NCBI RefSeq assembly: GCF_000687875.1
Contig: NZ_JHYG01000004.1
Location: 124,001-188,000, forward strand
Direction: 5' to 3'
Length of the DNA stretch: 64,000 nucleotides
DNA from: Acidocella facilis ATCC 35904
Lineage (GTDB): Bacteria > Pseudomonadota > Alphaproteobacteria > Acetobacterales > Acetobacteraceae
Part shown: piece by piece, positions 7,495 through 14,904 of the stretch
Numbering within the stretch: position 1 is the stretch's first letter
Layout: every line of letters begins with the position of its first letter
Notes under the pieces: generated by a model
Told to the model about the DNA's origin: nothing
Database searches by the model: none
Seen by the model: only the letters and a program-made list of their open reading frames with translations
Translations under genes and position numbers: made by a program

Positions 7495-8409
7495 TTACGC
7501 CTTGTTCAAATAAATATCGATAATCTTCTGCAGCAGCGCCAGGGCTTCCTCGCGCGGGCGCTGGAAGGTGTTGCGGCCGATGATGGAGCCGTTGGCGCCG
7601 CCATCGCGCAGGCCACGGATTTCCTCGTACAGCGCGTCCAGGCTCTTGGCCTCGCCGCCCGAGAACACGACGATGCGCTTGCCGGCGAAGCAGCTATCGA
7701 CCACGTGCTTGACGCGCTTGGCCATGGTGGAGGCATCGAATCCGGCATAGGATTTCTTCGCGGCTTCTAGCGAGATCACATCCGTCGGCGGCTTCACCTT
7801 GATGATGTGGGCGCCGATGAGGGCGGCCATGTGGGCGGCATAGGCGCAGATATCCAGCGCGGTTTCGCCGGCCTTATCGAGCATCGGGCCGCGCGGATAG
7901 GACCAGACGACGACGGCGAGGCCGGCGGATTTCGCCTCTTCCGCCATCTCGCGGATTTCCTCGATCAGGTCGAAGGCGAATTCGGAGCCCGGATAGATGG
8001 TGAAGCCGATGGCCGAGCAGCCCAGGCGCAGCGCGTCGGAGACCGAGCCGGTGAGGCCCTGGTTCTTGTCGGTGGCGAGCGAGTTGGAGGAATTGACCTT
8101 CAGGATGGTCGGGATCTGCCCGGCGAACTCGGACGCGCCGACTTCCAGCATGCCGAGCGGGGCGGCATAGGCGGAGAGCCCGGCATCGATGGCCAGCTGG
8201 TAGTGGTAATACGGGTCATAGGCGGCCGGATTCGGCGCGAAGGAACGGGCCGGGCCGTGCTCGAAGCCCTGATCGACCGGCAGGATGACCAGCTTGCCGG
8301 TGCCGCCCAGCTTGCCCTGCATCAGGATGCGGGCGAGGTTTGTCTTGGTGCCGGGATTGTCGCTCTCATAGTGAGAGAGAATTTTTTTAACGGTTTCGGT
8401 CATCGCCAT
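7495..8409 (-). CDS. Class I fructose-bisphosphate aldolase, archaeal/DhnA type
   Basis: Schiff-base aldolase interconverting fructose 1,6-bisphosphate and the two triose phosphates. The 304-residue sequence has the DhnA-type opening [18 protein letters not shown], an internal [10 protein letters not shown], and IIKVKPPTD, which holds the expected Schiff-base lysine. The late VFSGGEAK binds phosphate. The start at 8409 is preferred over 8403 because AAGGAGG (8420-8426) is about 10 bases away. It is encoded with an upstream unknown gene and downstream thiE. The class II enzyme common in other proteobacteria is not in this window. Confidence 0.9.
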   Translation of the reverse strand: MAMTETVKKILSHYESDNPGTKTNLARILMQGKLGGTGKLVILPVDQGFEHGPARSFAPNPAAYDPYYHYQLAIDAGLSAYAAPLGMLEVGASEFAGQIPTILKVNSSNSLATDKNQGLTGSVSDALRLGCSAIGFTIYPGSEFAFDLIEEIREMAEEAKSAGLAVVVWSYPRGPMLDKAGETALDICAYAAHMAALIGAHIIKVKPPTDVISLEAAKKSYAGFDASTMAKRVKHVVDSCFAGKRIVVFSGGEAKSLDALYEEIRGLRDGGANGSIIGRNTFQRPREEALALLQKIIDIYLNKA

Positions 8410-8466
8410 CTGAACCAGTCCTCCTTGGGGAAACTGGCGGCGATGTAACCCAAGAACAACGCGCTG

Positions 8467-8856
8467 TCATCCGCCAAGCCAGGAGATCAGCCGTTTTTCG
8501 CAGGGCTTTAACCTCAGCTCCAGATAGGCGGGGGCGGTGGCGAGGAGAATCGCGCCGTTGCGCCGGGCCTGGGTGGCGATCTCGGGCCAGGCGGGGCAGG
8601 GGGCGAGAATGAGCCCCTGGCAGCCCAGCGCCAGCGCCTCGGCGGCGCGGCCGGGCGCATCCGCGCAATCCAGCAGGGAAGGGCCGGCATGGCCCGAGTC
8701 GCGGAGCAGGGCGCACCACCAGGCCGCCCCCATAATGAGGGCGGCGCTGGGGGCGGAAAGCAGGGTCACCGCCAGGCCGGGGGCCAGGGCCTTCCGCGCG
8801 GCTGAGAGCCCGTGCACCATCACCGCCGGGGGCAAGGGTGAGAGTTCATCATTCAT
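8467..8856 (-). CDS. Conserved-looking protein of unknown function (129 aa)
   Basis: A small protein I do not recognise. It begins MNDELSPLPPAVMVHGLSAA and has alternating Ala/Leu-rich segments (VTLLSAPSAALIMGAAWW, then LGCQGLILAP) that look like strands and helices of a soluble alpha/beta fold rather than a membrane helix. Cysteines are at about 48, 63, 79 and 87. An AAGGAG motif lies some 10 bases before the ATG. The gene precedes fba on the same strand with a 57-base gap, so co-expression is likely. Longer readings upstream would run into the divergent gene. Confidence 0.6.
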   Translation of the reverse strand: MNDELSPLPPAVMVHGLSAARKALAPGLAVTLLSAPSAALIMGAAWWCALLRDSGHAGPSLLDCADAPGRAAEALALGCQGLILAPCPAWPEIATQARRNGAILLATAPAYLELRLKPCEKRLISWLGG

Positions 8857-8898
8857 CTGCGGGGTTCTCCTTGACCGCGCACGGCGCGCTCGGGTTGA

Positions 8899-9147
8899 AT
8901 GGCTGGCATGTCTGAGTCGGAATCTGAAGACGAAATCCTGAACCGTATCGAGGACGCGCTGCGCAAGATCGCATCCGTGACCCGCAACGGTAAAGCCGCC
9001 CTGCCTGTGCCCCAGGATCCTGCGCCCCAGGATCCTGCCCCGCAGGAGGAGGAGCTTGACCGCGAGGCCCTGGCCAGCGCGCTGGACCAGGTGATCCTGC
9101 GGCTGCGCGGCGGCCTCACCCCGCCTCAGACCCCCACGGAGGAATAA
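8899..9147 (+). CDS. Small acidic protein upstream of zapA
   Basis: An 82-residue acidic protein (79 if the second ATG at 8908 is used). It has two predicted helices (SEDEILNRIEDALRKIA and DREALASALDQVILRLRGGL) joined by a Pro/Gln linker containing a duplicated PQDPA unit. Alphaproteobacteria often have a small coiled-coil protein immediately before zapA, and position and character fit that. It ends four bases before the zapA ATG, so the two are translationally close. Function is unknown; a division role is only suggested by context. Confidence 0.6.
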   Translation: MAGMSESESEDEILNRIEDALRKIASVTRNGKAALPVPQDPAPQDPAPQEEELDREALASALDQVILRLRGGLTPPQTPTEE

Positions 9148-9151
9148 GCCC

Positions 9152-9475
9152 ATGGCGCAGGTCACCATCCGCATCAATGGCTATGCCTATCAGGTCGGCT
9201 GTGAGGACGGGCAGGAGGAGCATCTCGGCAAGATGGCCGCCGAGATCGAGCAGCGTATCACCCATATCAAGGCGATCGGCGGCCAGGCCGGGGAGGCGCG
9301 GCTGCTGATGCTGGCCGCGCTGCTGCTGGCCGACGAGCTGCATGATGTGAAAACCAACCCGCCGGCCAGCGCGCCGGTGGCGGCGACGCCGCGGGCCTAT
9401 GGCGAGCGCCGGGCGCGGCTGCGCCGGGTGGCGGCGCGGGCCGAGGAAATCGCCTCCGACCTGCTGGATCTCTGA
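9152..9475 (+). CDS. zapA: Cell division protein ZapA
   Basis: FtsZ-ring associated protein that crosslinks and stabilises FtsZ protofilaments at mid-cell. The 107 residues start AQVTIRINGYAYQVGCEDGQEEHL, the typical ZapA N-terminal domain. A long helix follows (AAEIEQRITHIKAIGG...LLMLAALLLADEL) for dimer/tetramer formation. The C-terminal RRA/ARAEEIASDLLDL is charged. A 6S RNA-like sequence lies directly downstream, as in many proteobacteria, which supports the call. Confidence 0.9.
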   Translation: MAQVTIRINGYAYQVGCEDGQEEHLGKMAAEIEQRITHIKAIGGQAGEARLLMLAALLLADELHDVKTNPPASAPVAATPRAYGERRARLRRVAARAEEIASDLLDL

Positions 9476-9537
9476 TTTTTCGAAAATAGCGCCCTCAAGG
9501 TGATTGCGGGGCGCGCGGGTCTTGCCTAAATCTGTTC

Positions 9538-9695
9538 GCGGAGCTGCCCGGTGCGTCAGGCAAGACATCCCCTGGGCCGTTAAGCACTTCCCTCGGGAGC
9601 TGGCTCTGTCCGGGCCCTGGTCCGGATATCTGGCACCCACCTGCACTTGCAGGCCTTGGGAGGATGCAAACGCCAACGGCCAGGGTGGCTCCACC
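9538..9695 (+). ncRNA. ssrS: 6S RNA (ssrS)
   Basis: 6S RNA binds sigma70-RNA polymerase and mimics an open promoter. Here a roughly 158-nt segment after zapA closes with a 10-bp stem (9540-9549 with 9683-9692, two G-U pairs). It has a large central region containing GTTAAGCACTTCCCTCGGG, and an apical hairpin TCCGG/CCGGA. Length, genomic position and the unpaired purine/pyrimidine central bubble fit. No ribosome site precedes the ORFs crossing it. Exact ends are estimated. Confidence 0.75.
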
Positions 9696-9827
9696 TTCCC
9701 CTGCTTTGTCGCGAAGACTCTATAGCGAAGATGAAATTGGCGATAACAAGCCGGTTTGTCGTCCGAACCCTATGAAATTGTTGACCTGCCTGTTACATCC
9801 TGGCATCGTTGAGCGTTGGGGGACCTC

Positions 9828-10151
9828 ATGACACGTTCGGAATTGATCGCTGGATTGGCGGAAGACAACCCGCATTTGACCGTCGCGGATGTGGAGAAGA
9901 TCGTCTCGGCCTTGTTCAACGAGATGACGGCCGCACTTTCGCGCGGGGAGCGGGTAGAGCTGCGCGGCTTTGGCGCCTTTACCGTGAAGCGCCGCCAGGC
10001 CCGCGCCGGGCGCAATCCGCGCACCGGGGAGACGGTGGATGTGGCGCAGAAATCCGTGCCGTTCTTCAAGGCCGGCAAGGAGTTGCGCGAGCGGATCAAC
10101 AAACCCGCCGCACCCGCCGCGGCGAAGAAGACGAGTGGAGTAAAGAGCTGA
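9828..10151 (+). CDS. ihfB: Integration host factor subunit beta
   Basis: DNA-bending nucleoid protein of the HU/IHF family. From ATG 9828 it is 107 residues: [26 protein letters not shown], then [20 protein letters not shown], then the DNA-intercalating arm [10 protein letters not shown]. The TTG at 9816 would add four residues but lies inside the GGGGGA ribosome site, so ATG is preferred. The Ala/Lys-rich tail is slightly long. The N-terminal MTRSELI pattern favours beta over alpha. It is followed, overlapping by four bases, by lapA. Confidence 0.88.
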   Translation: MTRSELIAGLAEDNPHLTVADVEKIVSALFNEMTAALSRGERVELRGFGAFTVKRRQARAGRNPRTGETVDVAQKSVPFFKAGKELRERINKPAAPAAAKKTSGVKS

Positions 10152-10441
10152 AATCCATCAAATTCATCATCGGCTTCCTGGTCATCCTGGCGCTGGTGAT
10201 TTTCGTGCTCTCCAACCGGGTGCCGGTGCAGATCGGGTTCTGGCCGTTTGGCTCCGCCTCCGCCTGGCTGGGGCCGGTGGCGGTGGTGGCGCTGGCCATC
10301 GGGTTTTTTATCGGGCTGCTGGTGGCGCTGCCGCGCCAGTTGCATTGGCGGCGCCGGGCGCGCCAGGCCGAGAAGCGTGTGGTGGAGCTGACCCCGCCGG
10401 CGCCGGCGGTGCCGGTGACGCAGCCGACGATAATCAGGTGA
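10148..10441 (+). CDS. LapA-like membrane protein (DUF1049), CTG start
   Basis: Inner-membrane protein of the LapA/YciS family (lipopolysaccharide assembly in gammaproteobacteria). Its frame has no ATG, GTG or TTG near the natural N terminus. The best start is CTG at 10148, overlapping the ihfB stop as CTGA with GGAG seven bases upstream. That gives 97 residues: two hydrophobic helices ([20 protein letters not shown] and [20 protein letters not shown]) with [13 protein letters not shown] between, then a basic cytosolic tail. Two-helix topology and ihfB-lapA-pyrF order fit the family. Confidence 0.72.
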   Translation: MKSIKFIIGFLVILALVIFVLSNRVPVQIGFWPFGSASAWLGPVAVVALAIGFFIGLLVALPRQLHWRRRARQAEKRVVELTPPAPAVPVTQPTIIR

Positions 10442-10442
10442 G

Positions 10443-11138
10443 ATGAACATGACGGGTCGTTTGATCGCGGCGATCGATACGCCGGATTTGGTGCGCGCCC
10501 AGGCGCTGGTGCGCGATGTGGCGCCGCATTGCGGCATGGTGAAGCTGGGGCTGGAATTTTTCCTGCGCCATGGCGTGGACGGCTATCAGGCGGCGGCGCA
10601 GGGCGCGGATGTGTTCCTGGATCTGAAGCTGCACGATATTCCCAATACGGTGGCGGGCGGTGTGCGCGCGTTGTTGCCGTTGGGACCGAAGCTGATCACC
10701 ATTCATGCCGGTGGCGGCACCAGGATGATCGAGGCGGCGGCGAAGGCGGCGGGGGAGATCGGGCCGACCAGGCCGAAGGTGATCGCGGTGACGGTGCTAA
10801 CGAGCTTCGATTCCGAAGGCTTGGCCGAGACCGGTATTTCCGGCGGGACAGCGAAGCAGGTGCTGCGGCTGGCGCGGCTGGCGTTGAGCTCCGGGGCGGA
10901 CGGGCTGGTCTGCTCACCGCATGAGATTTCGATTTTGCGCGATGCGCTCGGGTCAGCGCCGATTCTGGTGGTGCCCGGCATTCGCCCGGAAGGTGCGGCG
11001 CTGGGCGACCAGGCGCGGGTGATGACGCCGCAGGAGGCGGTGGCGGCGGGGGCGGATTATATCGTCGTCGGCCGGCCGATCACCGGGGCGGCGGATCCTG
11101 GCGCGGCGGCGGCGGAGATTGCCGCCAGTATCGCATGA
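10443..11138 (+). CDS. pyrF: Orotidine 5'-phosphate decarboxylase PyrF
   Basis: Converts OMP to UMP, the last step of de novo pyrimidine synthesis. The 231-residue TIM barrel begins RLIAAIDTPD and carries the catalytic FLDLKLHDIPNTV (Asp-x-Lys-x-x-Asp). VVPGIRPEGAALGDQARVMTP and VVGRPIT, which bind phosphate, are near the end. The start could be 10443 or ATG 10449. It is one base after lapA and overlaps trpF by ATGA, so the block ihfB-lapA-pyrF-trpF is probably one operon. Confidence 0.95.
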   Translation: MNMTGRLIAAIDTPDLVRAQALVRDVAPHCGMVKLGLEFFLRHGVDGYQAAAQGADVFLDLKLHDIPNTVAGGVRALLPLGPKLITIHAGGGTRMIEAAAKAAGEIGPTRPKVIAVTVLTSFDSEGLAETGISGGTAKQVLRLARLALSSGADGLVCSPHEISILRDALGSAPILVVPGIRPEGAALGDQARVMTPQEAVAAGADYIVVGRPITGAADPGAAAAEIAASIA

Positions 11139-11761
11139 GCCGGCTGGTCAAAATCTGCGGGCTGAAGGATGCGGCGGGGTTTGACGCCGCCATTGCCGCC
11201 GGGGCGGATTTCGTCGGGTTCGTGTTTTTCGCGCCTTCGCCGCGTTACGTGACCAGCGTCGAGGCGCAGGAATTGTCGCTGCGCCATGCAGGCGGGCCGC
11301 AACGCGTCGGGCTGTTCGTCAATCCGAGCCTGGATGAGGTGGATGACGTGCTGAAGGATATCTCGCTGGATATTCTGCAGGTGCACGGCACGAAAGAGCA
11401 GGTGCAGGCGCTGCGTCTGCGCTTTGGCCGGCCGGTCTGGCACGCGCTGGGGGTGGAGAGCGAGCAAGAGTTTCCGGCGCAGGACGACACCGCCGATGGC
11501 TATATCGTCGAGGCGAAGCCGCCACCGGGGGCGATGCGCCCGGGCGGCAATGCCGTGCAGGCGGATTGGGATCTCCTGGCGAAATTCCGGCCGGCGAAGC
11601 CCTGGCTGCTGGCCGGGGGGCTGAACCCCGCGAACGTGGCGCGGGCGCTGGCGATCACCGGGGCGCCGGGGGCGGATGTGTCCTCGGGCGTGGAGCGGGC
11701 GCCGGGCGAGAAGGACCCGGGGTTGATCCGGGCCTTCATCGAGGCGGCGAAACAAGGCTGA
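11135..11761 (+). CDS. trpF: Phosphoribosylanthranilate isomerase TrpF
   Basis: Amadori rearrangement of PRA to CdRP in tryptophan synthesis. The 208 residues start SRLVKICGLKD, with catalytic Cys in KICG. GFVFFAPSPRYV and QVHG strands follow, and the catalytic Asp/phosphate region is DVSSGVERAPGEKDPGLI at the end. The start overlaps pyrF by four bases. trpB and trpA, which commonly follow, are not here. A GGGC/GCCC hairpin (11770-11786) follows the stop and may terminate the unit. Confidence 0.95.
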   Translation: MSRLVKICGLKDAAGFDAAIAAGADFVGFVFFAPSPRYVTSVEAQELSLRHAGGPQRVGLFVNPSLDEVDDVLKDISLDILQVHGTKEQVQALRLRFGRPVWHALGVESEQEFPAQDDTADGYIVEAKPPPGAMRPGGNAVQADWDLLAKFRPAKPWLLAGGLNPANVARALAITGAPGADVSSGVERAPGEKDPGLIRAFIEAAKQG

Positions 11762-11798
11762 GGGGTTTGCGGGCAGGCGCCGCCCGAAAATTTCGCGT

Positions 11799-12575
11799 TT
11801 ATTTGAACAGCATCTTCGCCCCGACCAGGGCGAGGATAAGGCCCAGGCAGAGTTTCAGCAGCTTGTCCGGCGCGAATTTCGCCAGCAGGCTGCCGAGGAT
11901 GATGCCCGGGATGGAGCCCATCAGCAGCGCGCCCAGCAGATGGACATTGATTGTCCCCAGCGCCAGATGGCCAAGCCCGGCCAGCAGCGTCAGCGGCACC
12001 GCATGGGCGATGTCCGAACCGACGATGCGCACCATCGGCAAGCGCGGATAGAGGATGATCAGCGCGATCGTCCCCAGCGCCCCGGCGCCGACCGAGGAGA
12101 AGGCCACCAGAATCCCCAGCACGAAGCCGACAATGATGGTCAGCCGGCGCGATTCGCCGTCGCCGAATTCCGGGTGCCGCCTGGCGATGGCCTTGACGAT
12201 CTTCTCCTTGAACAGCAGCGAGACGGCGCTGAGCAGCAAGGCGATGCCCAGAATATAGGAAATCGCGGCGGAGACATCCTTGCTGGCGGCACCGAGCCAG
12301 GCGATCACCCCCAGGCTGAGCACGGTGGCCGGAATCGAGCCGGTGGCCAGCCGCCCGACAATGCGCCAATCCACGCTCTTGCCGCCGCTATGCACGGCGG
12401 TGCCGGCGCATTTGGTGGCGGCGGCGAACAGCAGATCCGTGCCCACCGCCGTGCTCGGATGCAGGCCGAAGAACAGCACCAGCAGCGGCGTCATCAACGA
12501 GCCGCCGCCGACCCCGGTGAGCCCCACCAGGAACCCGACAAAGGCGCCAGAGACGACATAGGCGGTCTGAAACAT
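11799..12575 (-). CDS. Sulfite exporter TauE/SafE family membrane protein
   Basis: Inner-membrane permease of 258 residues with about eight hydrophobic helices. It carries the two repeated TauE/SafE signatures: VGLTGVGGGSLMTPLLVLFF at the start, and the second-half counterpart VAFSSVGAGALGTIALI. Members move sulfite, sulfoacetate or other organosulfur anions; substrate cannot be read here. It is last in a minus-strand series tal-xerC-secreted protein-tauE, with a 73-base gap from the preceding gene. Convergent with trpF. Confidence 0.85.
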   Translation of the reverse strand: MFQTAYVVSGAFVGFLVGLTGVGGGSLMTPLLVLFFGLHPSTAVGTDLLFAAATKCAGTAVHSGGKSVDWRIVGRLATGSIPATVLSLGVIAWLGAASKDVSAAISYILGIALLLSAVSLLFKEKIVKAIARRHPEFGDGESRRLTIIVGFVLGILVAFSSVGAGALGTIALIILYPRLPMVRIVGSDIAHAVPLTLLAGLGHLALGTINVHLLGALLMGSIPGIILGSLLAKFAPDKLLKLCLGLILALVGAKMLFK

Positions 12576-12648
12576 TTAAATTCCTATCGGTGATGTAGGA
12601 TTAAAATGTCATAAAGCTTTTCGGCCCGCAAGATGGCGCTGTTTCGCC

Positions 12649-13305
12649 TCAGGGCGGCGCGGCGGAAGTGATCCGCGCCCAGCCTATCGGGTGAGCGAAG
12701 AAACGCACGCCGCCGCCACCGCCCGGCACCCAGGCGCCGCGATGATGGGCAAAGCCATGGGCGATATCCGTGTCGGTATCGTTCTGCTCGCCGGCCTGGG
12801 CTTCCTGCGGCCCCTCCTGCGCCAGTGCCGCCTGGCTTTTGCCGCTGGGGCGGATCACCGCGATATGGCCGGGCCTGGCGGTGTCTGGGTTTTCGAACAC
12901 CGCCAGCACCAGCCAGCCCTGGTTGGCGAGGCTCTGCGCCTTGATGAAATCCACGCTCTGCCAGCCTTGCGCCGGGCCCTGGGTTTGCAGCCATTCATAC
13001 TGGGCGTTGGCGAGGTCGCGCTGGCCATGTTTGGGCGGGTGCAGCAGCGGCACGTGCAGCCGCATCGCCATCGCGGCGGCGTAGGCGCTGCAATGCGTGC
13101 CCCTGGAATAGCCGGGAAAGAGCGGGTTTGGCTTGCCGCTGCGCCACAGCACATGCTGATGCGGCAGCCAGAGCTGATCGACATGCGAGGCATCGAGAAA
13201 CCCGCTCAGCTGTGCGCCTTGCGGGGTGATGGCGCCGCAACATGGCTGCGCCGCGGCGGGGGCGGCGAAGAGCAGCAGCGACAGAGCAAGCCAACAGGGT
13301 TTCAT
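12649..13305 (-). CDS. Secreted protein with Cys/His hydrolase-like motifs
   Basis: A 218-residue exported protein, with a signal peptide to about residue 20 (AAPAAA). The mature part has GTHCSAYAAAMAMRL (Cys72) at the start of a helix and GHIAVIRPSG (His147) on a strand. A later QAGEQNDTDTDIAHGF follows. This Cys-helix, His-strand, polar-residue order is what papain-fold amidases and NlpC/P60 or CHAP enzymes show, so a cell-wall amidase or peptidase is plausible. I do not recognise a named family. It lies two bases after xerC. Extra cysteines (22, 23) could form a disulfide. Confidence 0.6.
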   Translation of the reverse strand: MKPCWLALSLLLFAAPAAAQPCCGAITPQGAQLSGFLDASHVDQLWLPHQHVLWRSGKPNPLFPGYSRGTHCSAYAAAMAMRLHVPLLHPPKHGQRDLANAQYEWLQTQGPAQGWQSVDFIKAQSLANQGWLVLAVFENPDTARPGHIAVIRPSGKSQAALAQEGPQEAQAGEQNDTDTDIAHGFAHHRGAWVPGGGGGVRFFAHPIGWARITSAAPP

Positions 13306-13307
13306 GT

Positions 13308-14210
13308 TCAGGCCCTCGGGTGCGCTTTACGCCAGATATCCATCAGCTGGCTGGTCTCGACATCCGTATAGCGTTGCGTAGTGGACAGGCTGGCATGGCC
13401 GAGCAGCTCCTGGATCGCCCGCAGATCCGCCCCGCCGGCGAGCAGATGGGTGGCGAAGCTGTGGCGCAGCGCGTGCGGGGTGGCGTGCTCGGGCAGCCCG
13501 TTCAGGCGGCGGAAATTGCGCAGATTTTTCTGCGCGATGGAGGCGTTCAGCCGGCCGCCGCGCACGCCGATGAAGAGCGGCTCAGCCCGCCCTGGATTGG
13601 GGTGCAGCTTCAGCCAGCCGGCGATGGCGGCGCGCACCGCCGGCAGCAGCGGCACGATGCGCTGTTTCTGGCCCTTGCCGGTGACGCGCAACGCATCATC
13701 GGCGGCCGGCAGATCGCCGATATTCAGCGCCAGCGCCTCGGCGATGCGCAGGCCCGCCCCGTAGAGCAGCGCCATCAGCGCGGCGTCGCGCGCCTGCTCG
13801 AAGGCGGTGTCGGTGGCTTCGCCGATATCATGGGTGACGCTGAGCGCCTGGGCGGTGGAAAGCGCCTTGGGCAGAGGCGGTTTCGGCTTCGGGCGGGCGA
13901 GCAGCGAGAGCTGCACCGTCTCCACCCCGTGCTGCCTGTGCAGATAGCGATAGAAGGTGCGCAAAGCGGAGAGTTTGCGGGCACGGGTGGCGTTGATGTC
14001 CCCTTCCTGCGCGGCGCGGGCGAGGAAGGCGCGGAAATCCGCCGCGCGCAGGGCGCCAAGGCGGGCGGGGGTGGGCGGTTCGCCACGATGCTCGGCGATG
14101 AAAGACAAAAATGCCCGCACATCGCGGGCATAGGTTTCGACCGTCTTCGCCCCGGCCCGGCGCTCAGCGCCGAGCCAGGAACAGAATGCGGTCAGTAAAT
14201 CGTCAGACAA
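13308..14210 (-). CDS. xerC: Tyrosine recombinase XerC
   Basis: Site-specific recombinase that acts with XerD at dif to resolve chromosome dimers. The 300-residue protein has an N-terminal SAM-like core-binding domain and a C-terminal catalytic domain. The catalytic residues are visible: Arg in [10 protein letters not shown], Lys in [13 protein letters not shown], His/Arg in [12 protein letters not shown], the second His in [10 protein letters not shown] and the Tyr of QRYTDV. No attachment site or phage genes adjoin it. The neighbour priA is a common alphaproteobacterial partner of xerC, so this is the housekeeping enzyme. It overlaps tal by eight bases. Confidence 0.9.
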   Translation of the reverse strand: MSDDLLTAFCSWLGAERRAGAKTVETYARDVRAFLSFIAEHRGEPPTPARLGALRAADFRAFLARAAQEGDINATRARKLSALRTFYRYLHRQHGVETVQLSLLARPKPKPPLPKALSTAQALSVTHDIGEATDTAFEQARDAALMALLYGAGLRIAEALALNIGDLPAADDALRVTGKGQKQRIVPLLPAVRAAIAGWLKLHPNPGRAEPLFIGVRGGRLNASIAQKNLRNFRRLNGLPEHATPHALRHSFATHLLAGGADLRAIQELLGHASLSTTQRYTDVETSQLMDIWRKAHPRA

Positions 14211-14859
14211 TGCTCTGCCCGGTGGCCGCCCAATCCTTCAGGAAGCCGGCCAGGCCCTTGTCGGTCAGCGGGTGGGCGTAGAGCTGCTTGATGACGGAGG
14301 GCGGGATGGTGGCGACATCGGCCCCCATCTTGGCCGCCTCGATCAGATGGATCGGGTTGCGGATGGAGGCGGCCAGCACCTCGGTCTTCAGGTTCGGGTA
14401 GTTGTCATAGATGGTCACGATGTCGGCGATCAGCTCCATGCCGTTCTGGCCGATATCATCCAGCCGCCCGATGAAGGGGGAGATGAAGCTGGCGCCGGCC
14501 TTGGCGGCGAGCAGCGCCTGGGCGGCGGAGAAGCAGAGCGTGACATTGACCATCACACCTTCCTGGGAGAGGGCGTAGCACGCCTTCAGCCCATCCTGGG
14601 TCAGCGGCACTTTGATGCAGACATTCGGGGCGATCTTCTTCAGCACCTCGGCCTCGGCCAGCATCTGCTTGTATTCGGTGGCGGCCACCTCGGCGCTCAC
14701 CGGGCCGGGGACGACCTCGCAGATTTCGGCGATGACATCGAGGATCTTGCGGCCGGATTTGGCGATCAGCGACGGGTTGGTGGTGACGCCATCGAGCAGG
14801 CCGGTGGTGGCCAGCTCGCGGATTTCAGCGATTTCGGCGGTGTCGACAAAGAATTTCAT
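14203..14859 (-). CDS. tal: Transaldolase, TalC/FSA-type
   Basis: Short transaldolase-family TIM barrel of 218 residues. It begins [16 protein letters not shown] and has GVTTNPSLI, then [13 protein letters not shown] with the Schiff-base lysine, then [26 protein letters not shown]. The late [29 protein letters not shown] segment completes the fold. In this subfamily the activity may be true transaldolase of the pentose phosphate route or fructose-6-phosphate aldolase. The glutamine/tyrosine that separates them (the FSA group has Tyr/Gln at particular sites) I cannot assign by eye. It heads tal-xerC and is divergent from priA. Confidence 0.88.
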   Translation of the reverse strand: MKFFVDTAEIAEIRELATTGLLDGVTTNPSLIAKSGRKILDVIAEICEVVPGPVSAEVAATEYKQMLAEAEVLKKIAPNVCIKVPLTQDGLKACYALSQEGVMVNVTLCFSAAQALLAAKAGASFISPFIGRLDDIGQNGMELIADIVTIYDNYPNLKTEVLAASIRNPIHLIEAAKMGADVATIPPSVIKQLYAHPLTDKGLAGFLKDWAATGQSIV

Positions 14860-14904
14860 GTGTGGCTTTCCGGTGAACTTAGACTCTGGTTAAGAGCATA
14901 CAGC

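Noticed and set aside
9538-9695. SRP RNA (ffs) as an alternative to 6S RNA
   Set aside because: The conserved SRP Alu/GGAA tetraloop and asymmetric-loop motifs are not seen; location after zapA fits 6S.
9504-9725. 73-residue coding gene over the 6S RNA
   Set aside because: No ribosome site or family pattern; base pairing shows an RNA.
13308-14210. Phage or genomic-island integrase
   Set aside because: Length, motifs and neighbour priA fit XerC; there is no adjacent tRNA or direct-repeat attachment site.
14272-14904. N-terminal extension of the priA frame over tal
   Set aside because: It is antisense to transaldolase, has no motif, and PriA starts cleanly at 14905.
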